DNA from: Nitromaritima sp964584125
GTDB taxonomy: Bacteria > Nitrospinota > Nitrospinia > Nitrospinales > VA-1
Reading direction: 5' to 3'
Assembly: GCA_964584125.1 (NCBI GenBank)
Contig: CAZOYP010000041.1
Location: forward strand, 1 to 22,886
DNA length: 22,886 nt
Below, in pieces: positions 14,701 to 21,759 of this stretch (positions within the stretch are counted from its first letter, which is position 1; every line of letters starts with the position of its first letter). The position numbers and the translations under genes were made by a program. The notes beneath the pieces are model-generated. The model was given only the letters and a program-made list of their open reading frames with translations, was not told where the DNA came from and did not search any database.

Positions 14701-16695
14701 TTCTGGCATGACCACGCATTTGGTGCTACCACTTGGCCGCATGGCGGGATTGGTTCGACTATCGTTGAGCCTTGGGGATCAACCTACCATGATCCGCAAA
14801 CAGGGGAGTTAATTAGAAGTGGCCCTATTGCTGATATTCATGGTACAGAGCCTGTAGCTTATAATAGATCGGGTAGCTTCCGAGAGTTTGTTGCTCAGGT
14901 AAGTGATACTGTTCCTCATACGGCACAGCTTGTCACCGCAGGAAACCCACCAGGGCTTTCACGTGAGAATGCTATAGCAGCAGGTCAATCTATCTCATTT
15001 CAGATGCCTACGACTATGCTGGAAGTAGCATTCCCGCATCTTAATGGTGGAACACATACCACAGGTGGTGCTTTCAACTTTAGAAATGCATCTCTTACAG
15101 CAAGGCTTCAATCGAATGCAGATGCCTCCAAGTTATTTAGTAGCAAAGTGCATGGAGATCCATCGACACCTTTAGTACGTGCATATATTGGTGATTCAAT
15201 TATGTTTCGACTTCTGTCAGGAATGCAGAATGAGACACATACTTTCGTAGTATCGGGTCATGGCTATCGACCTGAACGTTACGATGGAGACTCCAGAGTT
15301 ACTAATGCTCTTCACGTTGGTATTGCCGAACGATACGATCTTGCTACTACAGCAGGTGGGTATCAAAAAATGGCAGGTGATTACCTATACTACAATGGCC
15401 GTACCTCGAAGCTATCTGAGGGTAGCTGGGGAATCGTTCGCGTTCATGACAAACTGCAGAAGGACCTCAAACCACTTCCTGGTAACGAGAAACCTAGAAA
15501 GTCTGCCAAGCAACTTTGTCCAAAGGGCGCACCGGTGAAAAACTTCAGCGTGGTTGCTATTAATACTAACCTAAAGTTTAATCCTAATACTGAAGATGAG
15601 ATTGAAGTTGACTTTGAAAGAAAGCTCCAGCTAGCCAATGCCGACGCCAGGATATTTGCGCTTGAAGGTGAGATGGCCAAAGCAGCGGCAGAAGGAAAGC
15701 ACCCTCATCCTTTGACGCTCCGTGCCAATATTGGAGAGTGTATTAAGATTAAGTTAACTAACCGCCTGAAAGAAGGTAACGCTTCTATTCACGCTAATAA
15801 CATTGCGTTTGATCCTCTGGACTCACAAGGAATCAATGTAGGAAATAACCCTGGTGACCAGACGGTTAAACCTGGGAAATCGAAAGTGTATACTTTCTTT
15901 GCACATCACGATTTTAATATCAACGGTGCTCTACTCTGGGACTTTGGAGATGCTACTACCAATATCCGAAGTGGTATGTACGGTGGGATCATCATCGGAC
16001 CAAAGGGTTCCATTTACCGCGATCCGGAGACCGGTAAAGATATTACCCTGGGTAACTCCTGGAAGGCTGATGTGATAATCGATAAATCCTATCCAGAAAA
16101 TCGGAATCTGGAAAACTATCGTGACTTTGCATTATATTTTCAGGATGAGGACAACATCATCGGTACATCATTTATGCCTTATTTGCAGAATGTTGCCGGG
16201 CTCACGGGCGTAAATTATCGCCTAGAGCCTTGGACTTATCGCGAAGACGAGGGTTGTGAATTAGGTAATATGTTCACTGCTTGTGTTGCCGCTGATTCAG
16301 ATCCAGCAACACCAATCTTGAAAGCACATGCTGGCGATCGTGTTATGATTAATATCTTCGGTGCTCACAACGAGCAGAACCAGATGTTTAACATGGATGG
16401 TCACCAATGGCGTCGACACCTCAATCAGGAGGGTTCTGATATGATTGATGTGGAACAATTTGGTGGCGGTGAGTATATTCAGGCATTTATTAATGCGGGA
16501 GGGACTTACAGCAACCCTGGTACTTATCTGTGGCTGAATGCAAGAACTCCTTACCAGCAAGCAGGTCAGTGGGGTTACTTCAAGGTTCTTCCTGGAGGGG
16601 ATCGTTCAATTCTTCCATTGGGAGGGGTTGCACCAAAGACTGGAAAGACCGCTTCTAAGGGAGTTGGTGACGACGTGTTATCAATGAAAAAGTAA
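11749..16695 (+). CDS. Giant six-domain secreted multicopper oxidase (MofA/MnxG-like size class)
   Basis: A 1648-residue exported protein; ATG 11749 is preferred over the in-frame TTG at 11716 because AAGGGAGG lies seven bases before it and a signal peptide follows directly (cleavage near SNAAA, about residue 32). Three two-domain cupredoxin repeats are marked by PLVIRAN-like motifs at about 205, 797 and 1321. Domain 2 has HSHHPHGG (435-442) and a full type-1 site HCHVAHHYVAGM (512-523; Cys513, His518, Met523). Domain 3 has HPH (832-834), HDH (987-989) and His998. Domains 1, 4, 5 and 6 have lost these ligands. So one type-1 copper and one trinuclear centre, probably between domains 2 and 3, can be formed. 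The enzyme should oxidise a metal ion or other reductant with O2 outside the cytoplasm. Size and ligand order recall the manganese-oxidase candidates MofA/MnxG, but the substrate is unproven. Confidence 0.88.
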   Translation: MLRRIIKGWKLWQALVVFVLALSFGLVSNAAAVSDHSASDHKAKKAHDRPAWLEKLETQVDYEEMMSGMDGRQDRLDKTFMQLMDKLQDKFTDPATPASSGGGFHDSWSSHQLQQSYLLGPTEAAEKVFKGAHCPSNAPVKKYDVAAINVEITLNQWGDYYPGYMYVLKENIEGVRAEEEKNAAAREDELDPGAISNGLQGDLIQPLVIRANQGDCLRVTFTNELEDEDAGFQVNGSAMIISSSGLPASAASPGAITLSGESQEFEWMIPIDEQEGSHMIMSHAGRDPSSLGLTGVMVVEPKGSKYLDPWDSKPMKSGWQAMIVNDDERDFREFTLIYHEVGDESFRPLNRFGEMIPQRDPMTDAYRPSARAMNFRSEPFGINNLAQQERRFHFEDESLSYSSYTFGDAPTTIPRSYLGDPAKFRLVHGGGEVFHSHHPHGGTIRWTRSPQSINNLTNLTQAAYDGPVKYPVVRTTSDRVDVKVIGPAETVDLETECGSGLCQRLAGDFLFHCHVAHHYVAGMWGYWRVYNTLQNGNYPFGSTDIMRPLAELPDRTGRIPQGVSSDKIAGKTMDWFGTKFKVVKKGKSDWTKDTRVVNIKDWVKYMLPPQGRPGHTDDEKGQILSYDGSVWDYDWKGITAMSERESTDKNPKFKPPHPGKRHPIQFSPLTGKLAWPHMTPHFGKRVPFARNHGGAPWLEPFHMHTDPGVITKTESGSSRSGPDMENTGGAKPGEQGRWSLCPAGAGRKQYNLHFINTPIQLSNAIGKTPPLIDKYGLIYVIDEDMAEVKADPKKAIPLVIRANVYDCVDVLLTSEWNDDDFTNFQMSKVNIHPHFFQFDNQASDGVITGFSYDQSMRSYVQFDKKMKVDKETGKSHHVGMPVPMNAKLLKDTKPGDKTIEIEMAHHSTPYHVGADIIVGIEVPNGKDARWITNISPDPNKGFAKDYKYKITFSEGMTHAHKAGQIVSTEYVRYRWWVDVDLGLVFWHDHAFGATTWPHGGIGSTIVEPWGSTYHDPQTGELIRSGPIADIHGTEPVAYNRSGSFREFVAQVSDTVPHTAQLVTAGNPPGLSRENAIAAGQSISFQMPTTMLEVAFPHLNGGTHTTGGAFNFRNASLTARLQSNADASKLFSSKVHGDPSTPLVRAYIGDSIMFRLLSGMQNETHTFVVSGHGYRPERYDGDSRVTNALHVGIAERYDLATTAGGYQKMAGDYLYYNGRTSKLSEGSWGIVRVHDKLQKDLKPLPGNEKPRKSAKQLCPKGAPVKNFSVVAINTNLKFNPNTEDEIEVDFERKLQLANADARIFALEGEMAKAAAEGKHPHPLTLRANIGECIKIKLTNRLKEGNASIHANNIAFDPLDSQGINVGNNPGDQTVKPGKSKVYTFFAHHDFNINGALLWDFGDATTNIRSGMYGGIIIGPKGSIYRDPETGKDITLGNSWKADVIIDKSYPENRNLENYRDFALYFQDEDNIIGTSFMPYLQNVAGLTGVNYRLEPWTYREDEGCELGNMFTACVAADSDPATPILKAHAGDRVMINIFGAHNEQNQMFNMDGHQWRRHLNQEGSDMIDVEQFGGGEYIQAFINAGGTYSNPGTYLWLNARTPYQQAGQWGYFKVLPGGDRSILPLGGVAPKTGKTASKGVGDDVLSMKK

Positions 16696-16737
16696 CTCAG
16701 CAGAAGTAAGTTGATAACCTTTACATTTTAAAGTTAC

Positions 16738-16778
16738 GGGGGAACTCTCATTTGAGGGTTCCCCTGTTTTCTTTTTTT
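16738..16778 (+). terminator. Rho-independent terminator of the multicopper oxidase gene
   Basis: Stem GGGGAAC-T-CTC (16739-16749) pairs with GAG-G-GTTCCCC (16754-16764) around an ATTT loop, followed by a T-rich tract (16765-16778). Confidence 0.88.
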
Positions 16779-16788
16779 GACGAAATTG

Positions 16789-16797
16789 TGATAAGAT
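16789..16797 (+). promoter_or_regulatory. Candidate extended -10 for the blue-copper-like gene
   Basis: TGATAAGAT fits an extended -10 (TGn plus TAAGAT) just after the oxidase terminator. It would give a leader of about 110 bases containing two GTTAAC sites and ending in a strong ribosome site. The -35 is poor, so this is tentative. Confidence 0.25.
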
Positions 16798-16911
16798 ACG
16801 CGGCATCTGGTTTCGTTAATTGATTTATGTAAGTTGGGTTAACAGTCAACCGTTAACGTATTCTTTTTTGTTTTTTCGTGTAATTGTTAAACTTTAGGAG
16901 GGAACTAGGAG

Positions 16912-17727
16912 ATGAAAAAAGTTTTATTAGTAGCATTAATGTTTGCGGTTTCCATTGCTTTCGCGGGAACAAGTTTTGCGGCCAAGAAGAAGGGGTATGC
17001 AGAAGGCAAGGCAGGCCCAGGTTCAATAGCTGGCGTTGTTTCACTTAAAGGTAAAGCACCTGCGCCAATCATGGAAGATCTAAGTAAAGGGAAAAACGTT
17101 GAGTTTTGTATTACTCATCCGGACGCAAAAGGTAATATGCGAGAACGGCATAAGGTTGTCGCTACTGGAGGAAAACTGAGGGATGCGGTTGTTTTTATTG
17201 AGGAAATCGATGGTGGAAAGCCTTGGGGAGAATTAGGTAAAGCTGCTTACGATTTTGAAAAGTGCGATATTAATCAAAAAATGCTTGCAGTGCGAAAACC
17301 GACTAAAGCTGAGTCAAAAGATAAAAAAAGTAATGTTCTAATTGTAACCAATAAGGATGCTGAAATTTTGCATAACCCGCACGGTTATTCTGTTGCTGGT
17401 GCAAATCGCAAGACCCTTTTCAACAAGCCTCTTCCGAGTCAAGGTGATATTGCATATGTCACCAAGAACATCAAGCGTTTGAAAAAGAAAAAAGACAAAC
17501 ATTTTTTCCTGCAGTGCGATCAGCATAACTTCATGGAAGCGGATGCACGTATTGTATGGAATCCATACTATGCTATTACCGGAGCCGATGGATCCTTTAA
17601 AATTGATGGTATTCCGGCAGGTAAATATAAAGTGACCGCATGGCAGCCTTATGTTGGTGAGTCTACACAGGAAGTAACAGTTGGTGCAGGAGCAGCTAAG
17701 GCTGACTTTACACTTGCTGCAAAGTAA
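16912..17727 (+). CDS. Secreted blue-copper (cupredoxin)-like protein with C-terminal carboxypeptidase-regulatory-like domain
   Basis: A 271-residue exported protein. Residues 1-23 are a signal peptide (LLVALMFAVSIAFAGTSFA). The segment from about 30 to 215 is cupredoxin-like: GSIAGVVSLKGKAP, GKLRDAVVFIEEI, then a candidate type-1 copper site with His in LHNPHGY (154 or 157) and Cys202-x2-His205-x2-Met208 in CDQHNFMEA. After it, AITGADGSFKIDGIPAGKYKVTAWQP to the end is a carboxypeptidase-regulatory-like (transthyretin-like) beta domain. It is preceded by AGGAGG ten bases from the ATG and ends in its own terminator. Its place between two oxidase copies suggests that it passes electrons to or from the oxidase, or carries copper, which is inference. 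It is rich in Lys, with a KRLKKKKDK loop just before the copper motif. Confidence 0.78.
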   Translation: MKKVLLVALMFAVSIAFAGTSFAAKKKGYAEGKAGPGSIAGVVSLKGKAPAPIMEDLSKGKNVEFCITHPDAKGNMRERHKVVATGGKLRDAVVFIEEIDGGKPWGELGKAAYDFEKCDINQKMLAVRKPTKAESKDKKSNVLIVTNKDAEILHNPHGYSVAGANRKTLFNKPLPSQGDIAYVTKNIKRLKKKKDKHFFLQCDQHNFMEADARIVWNPYYAITGADGSFKIDGIPAGKYKVTAWQPYVGESTQEVTVGAGAAKADFTLAAK

Positions 17728-17762
17728 ATAGTTCTTAGCCAGTTAAAAAAGTTTCTAAAATT

Positions 17763-17802
17763 AGCAGTGTCGGAGCGTTTGTTCTGGCACTGCTTTTTTT
17801 TA
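17763..17802 (+). terminator. Rho-independent terminator of the blue-copper-like gene
   Basis: AGCAGTGTC (17763-17771) pairs with GGCACTGCT (17786-17794), one G-U wobble, followed by an eight-base T run. Confidence 0.85.
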
Positions 17803-18091
17803 TTCCTCAACAGGTCCATTAATACATTCAATCAACCTTGTCATAGCTATATATCTTAAGGGGAGAAACTCCATTGCCCAGTTTTGGCCGTGGTTTTTTT
17901 TGTTTAAGTTTTATCTTAGAAGGTTATTAAATTTTAAAAGATGGAATAATTTGGATTTAAACGAATCTATATCGAGAGTGGAGTGAATTCTCTAACGAGT
18001 TTCATTCCTTTTTGGTTCCGCTTGCTTTGATGGAGGGACTCATACAACTGGTGGGGGTTTCAACTTCCGAGCAGCATCAATTGCTGCAAGG

Positions 18092-19681
18092 TTGAATAAT
18101 AATCCAGATCCTTCTAAAATTTTTAGCAGTAAAGTACATGGTGAACCTTCAACTCCTATGCTACAGGCTTATCTTGGTGATAATATGGTGTTCCGTATTC
18201 TTCATGGGATGATGAATGAGACGCATACTTTTGTTGTTTCCGGTCATGGGTTTCGCCCTGAGAGGTATGACCCTGATTCAAGAGTTACTAATACTATTCA
18301 TATAGGTATTGCCGAGCGCTATGACCTTGCAACTACAGCAGGTGGGTATCAAGAGATGGCAGGAGACTATATGTATTATGATGGTCGTACGTCAAAACTT
18401 TCTGAAGGTAGTTGGGGGATCATTCGTGTCCATGACAAGTTGCAAAAGGATCTCATGCCGCTTCCTGGAAACGAGAAACCTAAAAAATCTTCCAAACAAC
18501 TCTGTCCAAAGGGTTCGCCGGTGAAAAGCTTCAGCGTGGTTGCTGTTAATACCAGCCTTAAGTTTAATCCGAATACAGAAGATGAGATTGAAGTTGACTT
18601 TGAAAGGAAACTCCAGTTGGCTAATGCCGATGCCAAAATATTTACTCTTGAAGGCGAGATGGCAAAAGCAGTGGCAAATGGGAAGCAACCTCATCCATTG
18701 ACACTTCGTGCCAATATTGGTGAGTGTATTAAAATTAAGCTGACTAATCGTCTGAAAGAAGGTAACGCTTCTATTCACGCAAACAATATCGCGTTTGATC
18801 CCTTAGATTCTCAGGGAATTAATGTAGGGAATAACCCTGGTGACCAGACGGTTAAACCTGGAAAATCGAAGGTATATACTTTTTATGCACACCCAGATTA
18901 CAAAATAAATGGCGCACTTCTTTGGGATTTTGGCAACTTAACTGGGAATGTACGCGATGGTCTGTATGGAGGACTTATCATAGGTCCGAAGGGTTCTGTT
19001 TATCGTGACCCTGAAACCGGAAAAGATATTACACTCGGTAACTCTTGGAAGGCGGACGTTATCATCGATAAATCCTACCCTGAAAATCAAAACCTGGAAA
19101 ATTATCGAGATTTTGCATTGTATTTTCAAGATGAAGATAATATCCTCGGTACATCTTTTATGCCTTATCTTCAGAATGTTGCAGGACTCACGGGTGTAAA
19201 CTATCGGCTCGAACCGTGGACCTATCGAGAAGATGAAGGTTGTGAGTTAGGTAATATGTTTACAGCTTGTGTTGCTGCCGACAGTGACCCAGCAACCCCG
19301 ACTTTGAAGGCCCATGCTGGAGATCAGGTTATGATCAATGTCTTTGGAGCTCACAACGAGCAGAACCAGATGTTTAATATGGATGGTCATCAGTGGCGTC
19401 GTCATCTCAATCAGGAAGGTTCTGATATGATAGATGTTGAAGAGTTTGGTGGTGGTGAGTATATTCAGGCATTTGTTAACGCTGGAGGCACCTATAGTAA
19501 TCCGGGTACTTATCTATGGCTGAATGCACGAACTCCTTATCAGCAAGCAGGCCAGTGGGGTTATTTCAAGGTGCTTTCTCCGGGTGACCGTTCTATCCTT
19601 TCTTTAACTGGGGTGGCTCTAAAAGCTCGAAAGACAGCCTCTAAAGGGATTGGTAACGGCGTGTTATCAATGAATAAGTAA
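18092..19681 (+). CDS. 5'-truncated second copy of the multicopper oxidase (domains 4-6 only)
   Basis: 529 codons from a TTG, the first usable start in frame; the matching reading frame goes on upstream to at least 18026 (FDGGTHTTGGGFNF, matching LNGGTHTTGGAFNF of the full oxidase) and hits a stop at 17993-17995. It corresponds to residues about 1119-1648 of the big oxidase without gaps; I count about 65 replacements, so about 88% identity. No signal peptide, no ATG and no Shine-Dalgarno are present, which argues for a remnant. Yet the frame is intact and most DNA differences are silent, which argues that it was under selection until recently. It holds none of the copper-ligand motifs. Alternatives: a 5'-deleted pseudogene, a split gene, or an assembly join between two full copies. 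It has its own terminator. Confidence 0.7.
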   Translation: MNNNPDPSKIFSSKVHGEPSTPMLQAYLGDNMVFRILHGMMNETHTFVVSGHGFRPERYDPDSRVTNTIHIGIAERYDLATTAGGYQEMAGDYMYYDGRTSKLSEGSWGIIRVHDKLQKDLMPLPGNEKPKKSSKQLCPKGSPVKSFSVVAVNTSLKFNPNTEDEIEVDFERKLQLANADAKIFTLEGEMAKAVANGKQPHPLTLRANIGECIKIKLTNRLKEGNASIHANNIAFDPLDSQGINVGNNPGDQTVKPGKSKVYTFYAHPDYKINGALLWDFGNLTGNVRDGLYGGLIIGPKGSVYRDPETGKDITLGNSWKADVIIDKSYPENQNLENYRDFALYFQDEDNILGTSFMPYLQNVAGLTGVNYRLEPWTYREDEGCELGNMFTACVAADSDPATPTLKAHAGDQVMINVFGAHNEQNQMFNMDGHQWRRHLNQEGSDMIDVEEFGGGEYIQAFVNAGGTYSNPGTYLWLNARTPYQQAGQWGYFKVLSPGDRSILSLTGVALKARKTASKGIGNGVLSMNK

Positions 19682-19716
19682 AATACTTGCATGGATGCTT
19701 TTTGTACGGTAGTTTA

Positions 19717-19760
19717 GCGAGGGACTCTGTAAGAGAGTTCCCTCGCAATTTCTTTCTTTA
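19717..19760 (+). terminator. Rho-independent terminator of the truncated oxidase copy
   Basis: GCGAGGGACTCT (from 19717) pairs with AGAGTTCCCTCGC (to 19746) with a one-base bulge, followed by a T-rich tract. It resembles the terminator of the full copy, consistent with a duplication that included the 3' flank. Confidence 0.82.
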
Positions 19761-19778
19761 ATTATAAGTGACCATATA

Positions 19779-20069
19779 GTGCAAAGAGTTTCCCTTATAT
19801 ACACAACATGTTGTCGAAAGTATAAGGCTCTTAAGCAGGCTTTATTAGATATTGGATTACCATTCGAAGAGATCAGGCAAGATCGATTGCATAAAGGGTG
19901 TGTGTGTAGAACTTTTTCATCACCGACAATTCTGATAGATAATGATATTATTATTTTTGGCGGACCAAGGCAGCCAAAGCTTAAAAAAGAATCCTCAGAG
20001 TTAGCTTATTTTAAAAATATTCCTAATAAAAAAGAATTGAGAGCTCTTCTTGAATGGATTGAGGTATAA
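19779..20069 (+). CDS. Small thioredoxin-fold-like protein with CC and CxC motifs
   Basis: A 96-residue soluble protein from a GTG at 19779; no ATG lies early in frame and the ribosome site is weak, so the start is uncertain. VSLIYTTCCRKYKALKQALLDIGLPFEEI looks like the first strand, active-site loop and helix of a glutaredoxin/thioredoxin fold, with adjacent cysteines in place of CxxC. A second CVC pair precedes SSPTILIDNDIIIFGG, which fits the cis-Pro strand of that fold. It might handle thiols or bind a metal ion, but I do not recognise a named family. It follows the oxidase terminator by 30 bases and precedes an FmdB-type gene on the same strand. Confidence 0.62.
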   Translation: MQRVSLIYTTCCRKYKALKQALLDIGLPFEEIRQDRLHKGCVCRTFSSPTILIDNDIIIFGGPRQPKLKKESSELAYFKNIPNKKELRALLEWIEV

Positions 20070-20150
20070 ATTCAAACTTGTCAGGGCATAAGTACTTCTT
20101 CCAAATATTGTAGTGTTTTTTTGAGGAGATGCTTTTAAAAGGAGGTAACG

Positions 20151-20381
20151 ATGCCAATTTATGAATTTAAATGTAAAAGTTGTGATCATGTTTTTGAAAC
20201 TATAATGTCAAAAATCTCTCGAGGTACTTGCCCCAAATGCCATAGCAAGAAATTAGACAAGCAACACTCTGTTTTCTCTACTGATGTGAAGAATAGCTCT
20301 TCTCGCGATACAGAAGGTCCTCCGTATTGCGAATCTTGCCCCAATAGACCAGATTTAGCAGGTCCTTTCTCGATGAATTAA
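20151..20381 (+). CDS. FmdB-family zinc ribbon protein
   Basis: A 76-residue protein starting MPIYEFKCKSCDHVFE, the classic FmdB/CxxC_CXXC_SSSS opening. The four zinc ligands are in CKSC (about 8-11) and CPKC (about 27-30), and a second CESC pair sits in the extended C-terminus (PPYCESCPNRP). GGAGGT is five bases before the ATG at 20151. Family members are proposed regulators or nucleic-acid-binding accessory proteins; no specific role is known. It lies 81 bases after the thioredoxin-like gene. Confidence 0.88.
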   Translation: MPIYEFKCKSCDHVFETIMSKISRGTCPKCHSKKLDKQHSVFSTDVKNSSSRDTEGPPYCESCPNRPDLAGPFSMN

Positions 20382-20450
20382 AAATTTTGTATCCAATAAT
20401 GATTTTTTTTGGATTTTAAGATAATATTCGTAACTTTAGATTAGTTCAAT

Positions 20451-21746
20451 GTGTTTAAAAATTTTAGAACTATGCAAAGTTTCTTAAAATTCTTTCTATT
20501 AATCTCTTTCTTTACTTTTAACGCCAGCTCTGTCTTGTCAGCTAGTGGTGCGAATGCGCTCTCCAAAAATAACAATGTTTCTCCTGAATTTTTAGAAAAG
20601 GGAAATTTTTTATTTCTAAAGTTTTGTGCACATTGTCATGGGAATCGTGGTAGAGGAGATGGCTTTAATGCGGAGTTTATTGATAAAGATCCCGCAGAAC
20701 TGTCCGATCCAAAATTTCAGGCTAAGAGATCCAATGAAAAATTGTTTCGGGTCATCAGTTTAGGAGGAGGTAAGGTAAAGAAGTCTCACTTAATGCCAGC
20801 TTTTGGACATACATTGTCTGAAGTGGAGATCTGGTCACTCGTTGCGTTTATTCGATATTTGGGTAAAGACATATCTTCGGTTGCAGTTCCGGATAATGCT
20901 AAATCTGAAAGGCCACTAAGACCTATACTGACGAAAGAAGAAATACTTTCTTTTTCGAAATGGTTTGCTGATAAAGGCAAAGCAAAAGAACAGACAGATT
21001 CTGGCAAAATTTTGGTTATGAATAAAAAAAGTTGCCTTGGTTGTCATCAGCTAAATCATGAAGGTGGTAGAGTTGGTCCAAATCTGAATCGTTCTTCGTT
21101 CAATTATAAACCAGAGTGGCTCTACGCTTGGATTTCAAACCCTCAGAGCTTTAATCCCGATACAAAAATGCCAAATTTAGGTCTTGAACCAAAAGAAGCT
21201 CGCGCAATCGCATCATTTTTGGTTTCGTTTCAACCGAAAGAGGAAGACGATGAATTTGAAACTCCCGAAGGATGGAAACAGTATTTGTCGGGTGATGGTA
21301 ATCCTAAAAGAGGTGAGAAAATTTTTCATGATTTGGAAGGGATTGCAAATTGCTCTAAGTGTCATCTTGTCAAAGGGCAGGGTGGCACTGTTGGCCCGGA
21401 CCTTAGTTTTGCTGGTACGAGTAGAACGCGCGAATTCCTACTTGAATCCATTCTAAAGCCTAGTGCGGTTATAACGCATGGGTATGAAACTATTATGATC
21501 CTGACTAAAAATCGGAAACTTATTACTGGAATAAAAAAAAGTGAAGACGACTTAGGGATCGGCTTGGTGGATAAGGGAGGGAGGGAAATACATATTCCTA
21601 GAGAAAAAATTAAGAAATCTAAAACTCAAAAAATATCCACAATGCCTGGAAACTTTAAAGATTTACTGGAGGCTCAAGATATTATCGATGTGCTAGCGTA
21701 TCTTGAATCATTAATCCTACCTGTCATCGCAAGTGCTGAGAACTAA
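20451..21746 (+). CDS. Three-heme periplasmic c-type cytochrome with planctomycete-type heme-binding domain
   Basis: A 431-residue exported protein. GTG 20451 is the longest start; ATG 20472 (MQSFLKFFLLISFF...) gives a cleaner signal peptide ending near SVLSA and may be the true one. Three heme c motifs: CAHCH (59-63), CLGCH (195-199) and CSKCH (301-305), with likely distal Met at 115 (LMPAFGH), 240 (KMPNLG) and 398 (TMPGNF). The third module, from NCSKCH through GPDLSFAGTSRTREFLLESILKPS...GYET...ITGIKK...IHIPREKIKKSKTQKISTMPG, matches the 'putative heme-binding domain' first described from planctomycetes and Verrucomicrobia. It likely transfers electrons in the periplasm; its partners are unknown. 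Its 3' end converges with the EBDH-gamma-like gene (13 bases apart). Confidence 0.88.
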   Translation: MFKNFRTMQSFLKFFLLISFFTFNASSVLSASGANALSKNNNVSPEFLEKGNFLFLKFCAHCHGNRGRGDGFNAEFIDKDPAELSDPKFQAKRSNEKLFRVISLGGGKVKKSHLMPAFGHTLSEVEIWSLVAFIRYLGKDISSVAVPDNAKSERPLRPILTKEEILSFSKWFADKGKAKEQTDSGKILVMNKKSCLGCHQLNHEGGRVGPNLNRSSFNYKPEWLYAWISNPQSFNPDTKMPNLGLEPKEARAIASFLVSFQPKEEDDEFETPEGWKQYLSGDGNPKRGEKIFHDLEGIANCSKCHLVKGQGGTVGPDLSFAGTSRTREFLLESILKPSAVITHGYETIMILTKNRKLITGIKKSEDDLGIGLVDKGGREIHIPREKIKKSKTQKISTMPGNFKDLLEAQDIIDVLAYLESLILPVIASAEN

Positions 21747-21759
21747 AAAGATTTCTATT

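Noticed and set aside
16838..16860. Two GTTAAC sites in the leader of the blue-copper-like gene
   Set aside because: A six-base palindrome twice in AT-rich DNA is not convincing as an operator; no longer symmetry connects them.
17802..18025. Possible promoter or missing 5' part of the second oxidase copy
   Set aside because: I find no stretch matching the front of the full oxidase and no clear ribosome site followed by ATG in frame; an in-frame stop at 17993 closes the frame. A faint V-x-F match right after that stop could be chance.
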